A stretch of DNA of 64,000 nucleotides, taken from the NCBI RefSeq assembly GCF_026341825.1, contig NZ_JAPENY010000003.1, positions 2,418,001 through 2,482,000 on the forward strand, in the 5' to 3' direction. Of this stretch, positions 24,771 to 32,157 are shown in pieces (position 1 is the stretch's first letter; every line of letters starts with the position of its first letter). The position numbers and the translations under genes are program-made. Under the pieces are notes generated by a model. That model did no database searches. It saw only the letters and a list, made by a program, of their open reading frames with translations, and was not told where the DNA came from. This stretch comes from Streptomyces sp. NBC_00620. Lineage in GTDB: Bacteria; Actinomycetota; Actinomycetes; Streptomycetales; Streptomycetaceae.

Positions 24771-25424
24771 CTACTTCTCCTGCTTCTCGTCGGCGTGCGC
24801 AGATGAAAGCGCGCCGCCGCCCAACTCGTCCTTCTCGCCATCTTCGAGTGAACCGGCGAGTCCCTGCAGTGCCGCCCAACGGATGTCGACGGCGTCGTGG
24901 TGGTGGTCCGGGGCGTCCGCGAGCCGGGCTCCGCATTCGGAGCACAGGCCGGGGCAGTCGTCCTGGCACACCGGCTGCATCGGCAGTGCGAGCACCACCG
25001 CATCACGCAGCACGACTTCGAGGTCGAACAGGCCGTCCTCGAGGAAGAGCGTGTCCTCGTCGTCCTCGGCGTCGTCGGCCGGTTCCGCTTTGGGGCGGCC
25101 CCGGTCGTCGGCGTCAGGGTACGAGAACATCTCCTGGAATTCCGCGTCGAGCTCCAGCTCGAGCGGCTCCAGACACCTTACGCACTCCCCCTTGGCCAGT
25201 GCACGGGCGGTGCCTGTGACAAGCACACCTTCCATGACCGACTCAAGCCGGAGTTCGAGCTCCACCGGGGCGCCTTCCGGCACTCCGATGACTCCCTGGA
25301 TCCCGAGGTCCTTGGGAGCCTCGATCGTGCGGGAGAGGCGCTGCAGCGCGCCAGGACGCCGCCCCAGCTCATGTGTGTCGAACACGAGCGGGTTGCGGTG
25401 GTCGAGGCGGGCGTTCAGAGCCAT
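24771..25424 (-). CDS. DUF177 (YceD-like) protein, 23S rRNA accumulation
   Basis: 217 residues. Family features are the N-terminal NPLVFDTHELGRRPG, the strand VLVTGTARALAKGECVRCLEP with one Cys pair, and the C-terminal CQDDCPGLCSECGARL. YceD of E. coli affects 23S rRNA levels, and the gene almost always precedes rpmF, as here. The tail is acidic. ATG at 25424 is preceded by AGGA with almost no spacing, so the start is fairly but not fully certain. Confidence 0.88.
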   Translation of the reverse strand: MALNARLDHRNPLVFDTHELGRRPGALQRLSRTIEAPKDLGIQGVIGVPEGAPVELELRLESVMEGVLVTGTARALAKGECVRCLEPLELELDAEFQEMFSYPDADDRGRPKAEPADDAEDDEDTLFLEDGLFDLEVVLRDAVVLALPMQPVCQDDCPGLCSECGARLADAPDHHHDAVDIRWAALQGLAGSLEDGEKDELGGGALSSAHADEKQEK

Positions 25425-25512
25425 TCCTGCTTTCGATCTTCGAAGCTCAAGGGGTGCCGCCCATGATGTTCCGGGCAGCGGTGATCGCGGACGTACACGC
25501 GACCGAAGAGCC

Positions 25513-25542
25513 AGGATACTGGACCTTTCGCTCTCGGCCCAA
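25513..25542 (-). promoter_or_regulatory. Candidate promoter of the DUF177-rpmF-rnc-mutM cluster
   Basis: TTGGGC (25537-25542) and TATCCT (25513-25518) with 18 bp between on the minus strand, about 90 bp upstream of the DUF177 gene. Confidence 0.4.
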
Positions 25543-25549
25543 TCCGGTG

Positions 25550-26626
25550 TCAGCGCCCCTGTTCGTACGCCCGCAGCTGCTCCGCACTGATCATGCTCGT
25601 GTCGAAGAGGCTGGTCTCGTCGAGCGCCTGCGCGTGCGGGTCCTGGGCGTGCCCCTGCGGCTGCGCGTAGGCCTGCTGCTGGCTCTGGTCGTACGCCGGC
25701 TGCTGGTCGTAGCCCTGCTGCTGCGGGTAGGCGGCGTACGGGTCGGCGGTCTGCTGCTGATAGCCGTACGCGTCCTGCTGGGCGTACTGCTGCTGGTATC
25801 CGTACGGATCCGGGGCCTGCTGCTGATAGGCGTACGCGTCCTGCTGGACGTAGCCCTGCTGCTGGGCCGGGATCTCCGGGGCCTGGGGCTCCGCGGGCTG
25901 CTCGGGGGCCTCCGTGCCCGCGAGGCCCGCCAGGTAGTCGTTGTCGTTCGTGTGGTGCACGGGTGTCCCGTCCTCCGTGAGGAGGCCGAGGTCGTCGCTG
26001 GCGATCCGGCCGTGCAGCTTCTGGCGGCCGCGGCCGACGGCGTCCAGGGTCTTGGCGAGGACGGCCTCGAAGGCGCCGAGCTTGACGTCGACGTACTCGT
26101 CGGCGCTCCGGCGCAGGGTCTCCGGGTCGTGGCTGCGCTCGGGGGCGTCCTCGTCCTCGTACCCCTGATCGTCGACCCCGGGGCCGGTGCCGAGGAGCTT
26201 CTCGCGGCCGCGGCCGACGGAGCCGAGGGTCTTGGTGAGGACGACCTCGAAGTTGGCGAGCTTGGAGTCGACGTAGTCGTCGGCCTCCGCGCGGACCTCC
26301 TCGGCCTCCTGGCGGGCCTCGGTGATGATGCGGTCGGCCTCGGCCTGGGAGCGCCGGGCGACCTCCGTGTCGGAGATCAGTGAGCCGCGCTCGGCGTGCG
26401 CGGTCTCGATGATCCGCTCGGCCTCCTGGCGGGCGTGCTCGACCATCTGCTCGCGGCCGCCGATCAGCTCCTCGGCCTGTGCGAGGGAGCCGGGCAGCGC
26501 CTGACGCACCTCTTCGAGCATGGCGAGCAGCTCGGCGCGGTTGACCACGCACGAGGCCGACATGGGCATGGAACGGGCGCTGCCGACCGACGCGACGATC
26601 TCATCGAGCTTCTTCTGCACGTCCAC
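25550..26626 (-). CDS. DivIVA-like coiled-coil protein with Gln/Tyr-rich tail
   Basis: 358 residues. N-terminal helices (MDVQKKLDEIVASV) lead into a long coiled coil (QMVEHARQEAERIIETAHAE). Two near-copies of a 28-residue unit follow (YVDSKLANFEVVLTKTLGSV at 118-145 and YVDVKLGAFEAVLAKTLDAV at 178-205). The last 100 residues are a low-complexity tail built from QQDAYGYQQQ-like repeats. Databases often name such proteins cell division initiation protein or ATP synthase B-like; the function is not known. GTG at 26626 gives the family start. Codon use in the tail is very biased to CAG and TAC. Confidence 0.82.
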   Translation of the reverse strand: MDVQKKLDEIVASVGSARSMPMSASCVVNRAELLAMLEEVRQALPGSLAQAEELIGGREQMVEHARQEAERIIETAHAERGSLISDTEVARRSQAEADRIITEARQEAEEVRAEADDYVDSKLANFEVVLTKTLGSVGRGREKLLGTGPGVDDQGYEDEDAPERSHDPETLRRSADEYVDVKLGAFEAVLAKTLDAVGRGRQKLHGRIASDDLGLLTEDGTPVHHTNDNDYLAGLAGTEAPEQPAEPQAPEIPAQQQGYVQQDAYAYQQQAPDPYGYQQQYAQQDAYGYQQQTADPYAAYPQQQGYDQQPAYDQSQQQAYAQPQGHAQDPHAQALDETSLFDTSMISAEQLRAYEQGR

Positions 26627-26686
26627 CGTGTGCTCGCCACTCTCTACAGCTGTGATGGAGACGGACGGGTCGACTGTACGACCACT

Positions 26687-26735
26687 CCCGCCCCGCCCGA
26701 CACCGGGTGACGGACTGTCAGGTCCGCGGGGCGGG
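26687..26735 (-). terminator. Hairpin downstream of coaD
   Basis: Arms CCCGCCCCGC and GCGGGGCGGG with a 29-nt loop that contains a smaller GGAC/GTCC stem, starting right after the coaD stop. Confidence 0.5.
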
Positions 26736-26736
26736 C

Positions 26737-27216
26737 TCAGTCGTGGCTGAGACGCTCCTTGAGCGCCTCGAGGACCACGGGTGGCACCAGGTGGGAGACG
26801 TCGCCGCCCCAGGTCGCGACCTCCTTGACGAGCGAGGACGACAGGAAGCTGTAGGTCGGGTTGGTGGGGACGAAGAGCGTCTCCACACCCGACAGGCCGA
26901 TGTTCATCTGGGCCATCTGCAGCTCGTAGTCGAAGTCGCTGACGGCGCGCAGGCCCTTGACGATCGCGGGGATGTCGCGCTGCTTGCAGAAGTCGACGAG
27001 GAGGCCGTGGAACGCCTCGACCTCGACGTTGCCGAACTCGGCGGTGACCTCGCGGATCAGCTCGATCCGCTCGTCGATCTCGAAGAGACCCTTCTTGGAC
27101 TGGTTGATCATCACCGCGACGTGCACGACGTCGTACAGCTTGGAGGCTCTGGCGATGATGTCGAGATGTCCGTTGGTAATCGGGTCGAACGACCCGGGAC
27201 AGACGGCGCGGCGCAA
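26737..27216 (-). CDS. coaD: Phosphopantetheine adenylyltransferase
   Basis: Penultimate step of coenzyme A synthesis. From TTG 27216 it has 159 residues, the usual family size, starting MRRAVCPGSFDPITNGHLDI with the TNGH nucleotide-binding motif; the second motif NPTYSFLSSSLVKEVA is present. GAGGGA precedes TTG. An in-frame ATG at 27246 overlaps the rsmD stop as ATGA and would add ten residues, so either start is possible. It is coupled to rsmD. Confidence 0.93.
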   Translation of the reverse strand: MRRAVCPGSFDPITNGHLDIIARASKLYDVVHVAVMINQSKKGLFEIDERIELIREVTAEFGNVEVEAFHGLLVDFCKQRDIPAIVKGLRAVSDFDYELQMAQMNIGLSGVETLFVPTNPTYSFLSSSLVKEVATWGGDVSHLVPPVVLEALKERLSHD

Positions 27217-27242
27217 CTGAGGTCCCTCGCTCTCCAGTCCGG

Positions 27243-27830
27243 TCATCGTGCGTCTTCGCACGTAGAGGCGGCGCGACCGTACCAAAACGTCCCCTCGCCG
27301 TAACGACGGGCCCTGATCGCCGCGAAACCGTCCGGCCACCCGAATTCGCCGCCTCTGGTGCTGCGCTCCACGGTGACGAGGGCATCGGCCGCGAGCCAGC
27401 CCCCCGTCCGGAGTGTGAGCAGAATCTCGCGAAGATCGTCGTCGGAGACGGCGTACGGGGGGTCGAGGAAGACCAGGTCGTACGGGTCCGCAGGCGCCGG
27501 CGTCTGGATGATCTGTTCCGCTTTGCCCGGTCTGACCTCGGCGCCGGGCAGGCCCAGTGACTTCACGTTCTCGCGGATGACGCGGGCCGCGCGGGCGTCG
27601 GCCTCGACGAGCAGGGTGTGTCCGGCGCCACGGCTGAGCGCCTCGAGCCCCACGGCGCCCGACCCGGCGTACAGGTCGAGGACGCGCTCGCCCTCCAGGG
27701 GGCCGCCGAGCAGCGACTGCCAGGTGGAGAAGAGGCCCTCGCGCGCCCGGTCGGAGGTGGGCCGGGTGCCTGTGCCCGGCGGGACGGCCAGGCGGCGTCC
27801 GCCGGCCCGGCCGGCGATCACGCGGGTCAT
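27243..27830 (-). CDS. rsmD: 16S rRNA (guanine966-N2)-methyltransferase RsmD
   Basis: 195 residues. It starts MTRVIAGRAGGRRL, then the SAM motif VLDLYAGSGAVGLEALSRG and the catalytic VFLDPPYAVSDDD. AAAGGA lies five bases before ATG 27830. The rsmD-coaD order is widely conserved in bacteria. Confidence 0.95.
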   Translation of the reverse strand: MTRVIAGRAGGRRLAVPPGTGTRPTSDRAREGLFSTWQSLLGGPLEGERVLDLYAGSGAVGLEALSRGAGHTLLVEADARAARVIRENVKSLGLPGAEVRPGKAEQIIQTPAPADPYDLVFLDPPYAVSDDDLREILLTLRTGGWLAADALVTVERSTRGGEFGWPDGFAAIRARRYGEGTFWYGRAASTCEDAR

Positions 27831-27935
27831 GAGGGTCCTTTGCGCTGGTGAGGAAGGGCGGCAGGTGAGTCGGCTCCCAGTCTCTCAGCCGCTGTGCGCG
27901 TACTGCCTCTCAGCCTCCGTCCATCTGCTGCCGTC

Positions 27936-30155
27936 TCAGCCCTTGTCCAGGTACTGCTCCCTCTCCTCGTCGAGCAGAGCCTGGAGAGCCGTACGCAGGC
28001 CGGGAAGCCCCTCGAGCTCCGGGTCGGCGGCGACGACCGTGGTGGCCTCCTCGCGGGCCTCCGCGATGATGTCCTCGTCCTCGATGACGGCCAGCATGCG
28101 CAGCGAGGAGCGGACGCCGGACTGGGCCTGGCCGAGGACATCGCCCTCGCGGCGCTGTTCGAGGTCGATGCGGGAGAGTTCGAAGCCGTCGAGTGTGGAC
28201 GCCACCGCGTTCAGCCGCTGGCGTGCCGGGCTCGCCTCCGGCATCTCGCTGACCAGGAGGCACAGGCCGGGGGCCGAGCCACGGCCGACACGGCCGCGGA
28301 GCTGGTGGAGCTGCGATACGCCGAACCGGTCGGCGTCCATGATCACCATCGCTGTGGCGTTCGGCACGTTCACCCCGACCTCGATCACGGTCGTCGCGAC
28401 CAGGACGTCGGTCTCGCCCGCGGAGAAGCGGCGCATGACGGCGTCCTTGTCGTCGGGCTGCATCCTGCCGTGCAGGACTTCGACCTTGAGCCCCTGGAGG
28501 GCGCCGTTGGCCAGTTGGTCGGCGATGTCGAGGACGGCGAGCGGCGGGCGCTTCTCGGCCTCGTCCTCCGGCGACTTCTTCTTGCTCCTGGCCTTGGCCG
28601 GATCGTCCTCGTCGTCGCCGATGCGGGGGCAGACGACGTACGCCTGATGGCCGTTCTCCACTTCCTCGCGCACGCGCTCCCACGCGCGCGACAGGAAGTG
28701 CGGCTTGTCGGCGGCGGGGACTACATGGGTGGCGATCGGTGAGCGCCCGGCGGGGAGCTGGTCGAGGACCGAGGTCTCCAGGTCGCCGAAGACGGTCATC
28801 GCGACGGTGCGCGGGATGGGTGTGGCGGTCATGACCAGCAGGTGCGGGGGCTGCTTGCCCTTGCCGCGCAGGGCGTCGCGCTGCTCGACACCGAAGCGGT
28901 GCTGCTCGTCGACCACGACCAGGCCCAGGTCGTGGAACTGCACCTTGTCCTCGATCAGCGCATGCGTGCCGATGACGATCCCGGCCTCACCCGTGACGAG
29001 GTCGAGCAGCGCCTTCCGCCGGGCGGCGGTCCCCATGGACCCCGTGAGCAGCACGATCTTCGTGGAGTGCTCGACCCCTCCGAGCATCCCGCCCTCGGCC
29101 AGCTCGCCCATCATCTCCGTGATCGAACGGTGGTGCTGCTGGGCGAGGACTTCGGTGGGCGCGAGCATGGCGGCCTGCCCGCCCGAGTCGACGACGGCGA
29201 GCATGGCGCGCAGGGCCACCATCGTCTTGCCGGAACCGACCTCTCCCTGGAGCAGCCGGTGCATCGGATGCTCGGTCGCGAGGTCGTCGAAGATCTCCTT
29301 GGAGACCTTCTGCTGGCCCTCGGTGAGGGTGAAGGGGAGCTTGGCGTCGAAGGCGGTGAGGAGGCCGGCCGGCTTGGGTTCGCGGGCCACGGCGGGGAGT
29401 TGGGCGTCGGCGTACCGGCGGCGGGCCAGCGCGACCTGGAGGACGAAGGCCTCGTCCCACTTGAGCCGGGCGCGGGCGTCGAGGACGTCCGCCTTGGTCT
29501 GCGGACGGTGGATCTTCAGGAGTGCCTCGGGGAGAGTGACGAGGCCACGGCCGTCCCGCAGCGAGTCCGGGAGCGGGTCGACGGCCTCCTGGGCGTTCGG
29601 CAGGACCGTCTGCACGGACTTGGCGATCTTCCAGGACTCCAGCTTGGCGGTGGCCGGGTAGAGCGGAATGAGGGCACCTGCCCAGGAGCCGACGGTCTCG
29701 GTCGCCTCGTCGTCGTCGCCGCGCAGCAGCTCGTACGCCGGATGGGCCAGCTGCAGGCGGTGGTTGAAGACGGAGACCTTGCCGGAGAACATCGCGCGCG
29801 TGCCGGGCAGCAGCTCCTTGTGGGGCTTGTGCACGCCGTGGCCGAAGAAGACCAGCTGGAGGCGGCCGCTGCCGTCCGTGATGGTCACTTCGAGGCGCTG
29901 GCCCTTGCCGCGGGGCGCCTTCGACGAGGCGAAGGTGTGCAGGCGCGCGTCGGCGACCTGGGCGACCACCGTCACATGCTCGTCCATGGGCAGGTCGGCG
30001 AGGTGGGTGAGCTGGCCGCGCTCCTCGTATCTGCGGGGATAGTGGTGCAGCAGATCACCGACGGTGTGCAGGCCAAGGTGCTCGGCCATCACCTTCGCGG
30101 TGGCGGGACCGAGCGCATTTTTCAGTGGTTCTTCGAGCGCGGACACGAGATCCAT
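27936..30155 (-). CDS. recG: ATP-dependent DNA helicase RecG
   Basis: 739-residue helicase that reverses stalled forks and processes Holliday junctions. It has the N-terminal wedge domain with the OB region, then SF2 motifs: GEVGSGKTMVALRAM, LAPTEVLAQQHHRS, VVVDEQHRFGVEQR, MTATPIPRTVAMT, VLHGRMQPDDKDAVM and TTVIEVGVNVPNATAM, QLHQLRGRVGRG. ATG at 30155 begins the family N-terminus MDLVSALEEPLKNALGP; an ATG seven codons upstream cannot be excluded. It is divergent from the Hsp90-like gene. Confidence 0.95.
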   Translation of the reverse strand: MDLVSALEEPLKNALGPATAKVMAEHLGLHTVGDLLHHYPRRYEERGQLTHLADLPMDEHVTVVAQVADARLHTFASSKAPRGKGQRLEVTITDGSGRLQLVFFGHGVHKPHKELLPGTRAMFSGKVSVFNHRLQLAHPAYELLRGDDDEATETVGSWAGALIPLYPATAKLESWKIAKSVQTVLPNAQEAVDPLPDSLRDGRGLVTLPEALLKIHRPQTKADVLDARARLKWDEAFVLQVALARRRYADAQLPAVAREPKPAGLLTAFDAKLPFTLTEGQQKVSKEIFDDLATEHPMHRLLQGEVGSGKTMVALRAMLAVVDSGGQAAMLAPTEVLAQQHHRSITEMMGELAEGGMLGGVEHSTKIVLLTGSMGTAARRKALLDLVTGEAGIVIGTHALIEDKVQFHDLGLVVVDEQHRFGVEQRDALRGKGKQPPHLLVMTATPIPRTVAMTVFGDLETSVLDQLPAGRSPIATHVVPAADKPHFLSRAWERVREEVENGHQAYVVCPRIGDDEDDPAKARSKKKSPEDEAEKRPPLAVLDIADQLANGALQGLKVEVLHGRMQPDDKDAVMRRFSAGETDVLVATTVIEVGVNVPNATAMVIMDADRFGVSQLHQLRGRVGRGSAPGLCLLVSEMPEASPARQRLNAVASTLDGFELSRIDLEQRREGDVLGQAQSGVRSSLRMLAVIEDEDIIAEAREEATTVVAADPELEGLPGLRTALQALLDEEREQYLDKG

Positions 30156-30318
30156 TGCACACCACCGCACTGACATCGCCGTATACGTCCTGGAAATCCG
30201 CTGGTCAGGCGGGTCGTTCCGGGCCTAGGATGACGCGCTCCGGCCCTCTTCGCGGTCACCGTCCCCCGGGACCGCCCGACCCCGCGCCGTCGCCCGTCCC
30301 CCCACCGGCGCTGCGACG

Positions 30319-32157
30319 ATGGATTCTCAGACCTCACAGTCATCCCAGGCATCCCAGTCACCTCATACGTTCCAGGTCGATCTGCGCGGTTTGGTGGACC
30401 TGCTCTCCCATCACCTCTACTCGAGTCCCAAGGTCTATCTGCGCGAGCTGCTGCAGAACGCCGTGGACGCGATCACCGCCCGGCGCGCGGAACAGCCGGA
30501 CGCTCCTGCCACCGTGCGCCTGTACGCCCAGGACGGCACCCTGCGTGTCGAGGACTCCGGGATCGGGCTCACCGAGTCCGACGTCCACAGCCTCCTCGCG
30601 ACCATCGGCCGCAGCTCCAAGCGGAACGACGGTCTGGAATCGGCGCGTTCGGATTTCCTGGGCCAGTTCGGCATCGGGCTGCTCGCATGTTTCGTGGTGG
30701 CCGAGCGAATCCGGGTCGTCAGCCGCAGCGCGCGTACGCCCGAGGCACCGCCCGTGGAGTGGACGGCGGCCGACGACGGCTCGTACACCGTGCGCACGCT
30801 GCCGCACGAGGCGCGCACCGAACCGGGCACCACCGTGCACCTGGTGGCGCGGGCCGGGGCCGGCGAGTGGCTCACGGAGGAGAAGGTCCGGTCGCTGGCG
30901 CGGGACTTCGGTGCGCTGCTGCCGTACGACGTTCGGGTCGGCGACGAGGCGATCACGGACCTTCCGGCGCCCTGGGACCGCGCGTACCCGAGCCCCGCCA
31001 CCCGAAGAGTGGCCCTGGCGCGGCACTGCCACGACCTGTTCGGGTTCACGCCGCTGGACTCGATCGACCTGGACGTGCCGCTCGCCGGGATCCGGGGGGT
31101 GGCGTACGTCCTGCCGTCCTCGGTCAGTCCGGCCCAGCGCGCGAGCCATCGCGTGCACCTGAAGGGCATGCTGCTCACCGAGCGGGCCGAACAGCTGCTG
31201 CCCGACTGGGCGTTCTTCGTGCGCTGCGTCCTGGACACGGACAGTCTGCGGCCCACCGCCTCGCGCGAGTCGCTGTACGAGGACGAGACGCTCGCCGCCG
31301 TACGTGAGGCGCTGGGCGAGCGGATCCGGTCCTGGCTGACCGGGCTCGCGGCCGGCGACCCGGATCGGCTGGCGGCCTTCCTCTCCGTGCATTACCTGGG
31401 CGTGAAGTCCCTTGCCCGGCACGACACCGAGATGCTGCGCACGATGCTGCCGTGGCTGCCCTTCGAGACGACCGACGGGCGGCTCTCCCTGGAGGAGTTC
31501 GCCCAGCGGCACCCGGTGGTGCACTTCACGCGGACCGTGGAGGAGTACCGGCAGGTCGCGCCGATCGCCTCCGCGCAGGGCGTCGGGGTCGTCAACGGCG
31601 GCTACACGTACGACAGCGAACTGGTCGAGGCGCTGCCGTCGGTGCGCCCCGGGACGGTCGTCTCGGAGCTGGACGCCGACACCGTGACGGCGCACCTGGA
31701 CTCGGTCGACCCGGCCGAGGAGCTGGCGCTGTCGGCCTTCCTGGGGGCCGCGCGGGCCAAACTCGACCCCCTGGGCTGCGATGTGGTCCTGCGTGCCTTC
31801 CACCCGCTCTCGGTCCCGGCCCTGCATCTGGACGACCGGGCAGCCCGCCACGAGCAGGCCCGTGCGGAGGCCGAGGACCAGGCCGACGACCTGTGGGCCG
31901 GCATCCTCGGCTCGCTGCGCGGCAGCGCTCCACGTGCGCGTCTGGTGCTCAACCACCTCAACCCGCTGATCCGGAGGATCAGTTCACTGGACGACCCGGA
32001 GCTGATCGGCACCGCCACGGAGTCCCTCTACGGACAGGCCCTGCTGATGGCCCAGCGCCCGCTGCGGCCAGCGGACTCCGCGCTCCTCAACCGCGCGTTC
32101 ATCGGCCTCCTCGAATGGGCCACGCACACCAACTCCGGGGAGGACGGCCACCGATGA
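30319..32157 (+). CDS. Hsp90-family (HtpG-like) ATPase
   Basis: 612 residues with the Hsp90 domain order. The GHKL ATPase has its N-box ELLQNAVDA (43-51), DSGIGL (79-84) and GQFGIG (115-120). The middle domain has PDWAFFVRCVLDTDSLRPTASRESL, where the conserved catalytic-type Arg lies. A helical C-terminal dimerisation region includes LVLNHLNPLIRRI. It is diverged from ordinary HtpG and has a Ser/Gln-rich start. It has no C-terminal MEEVD-like tail; it ends NSGEDGHR. Its stop overlaps the start of the following TPR gene, so the two are made together. The ribosome site before ATG 30319 is weak. Client proteins are unknown. Confidence 0.85.
   Translation: MDSQTSQSSQASQSPHTFQVDLRGLVDLLSHHLYSSPKVYLRELLQNAVDAITARRAEQPDAPATVRLYAQDGTLRVEDSGIGLTESDVHSLLATIGRSSKRNDGLESARSDFLGQFGIGLLACFVVAERIRVVSRSARTPEAPPVEWTAADDGSYTVRTLPHEARTEPGTTVHLVARAGAGEWLTEEKVRSLARDFGALLPYDVRVGDEAITDLPAPWDRAYPSPATRRVALARHCHDLFGFTPLDSIDLDVPLAGIRGVAYVLPSSVSPAQRASHRVHLKGMLLTERAEQLLPDWAFFVRCVLDTDSLRPTASRESLYEDETLAAVREALGERIRSWLTGLAAGDPDRLAAFLSVHYLGVKSLARHDTEMLRTMLPWLPFETTDGRLSLEEFAQRHPVVHFTRTVEEYRQVAPIASAQGVGVVNGGYTYDSELVEALPSVRPGTVVSELDADTVTAHLDSVDPAEELALSAFLGAARAKLDPLGCDVVLRAFHPLSVPALHLDDRAARHEQARAEAEDQADDLWAGILGSLRGSAPRARLVLNHLNPLIRRISSLDDPELIGTATESLYGQALLMAQRPLRPADSALLNRAFIGLLEWATHTNSGEDGHR

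Noticed and set aside
24771..26552. A 593-codon fusion joining DUF177 to upstream sequence
   Set aside because: The upstream part is an out-of-frame shadow of the DivIVA-like gene; the true DUF177 start is at 25424.
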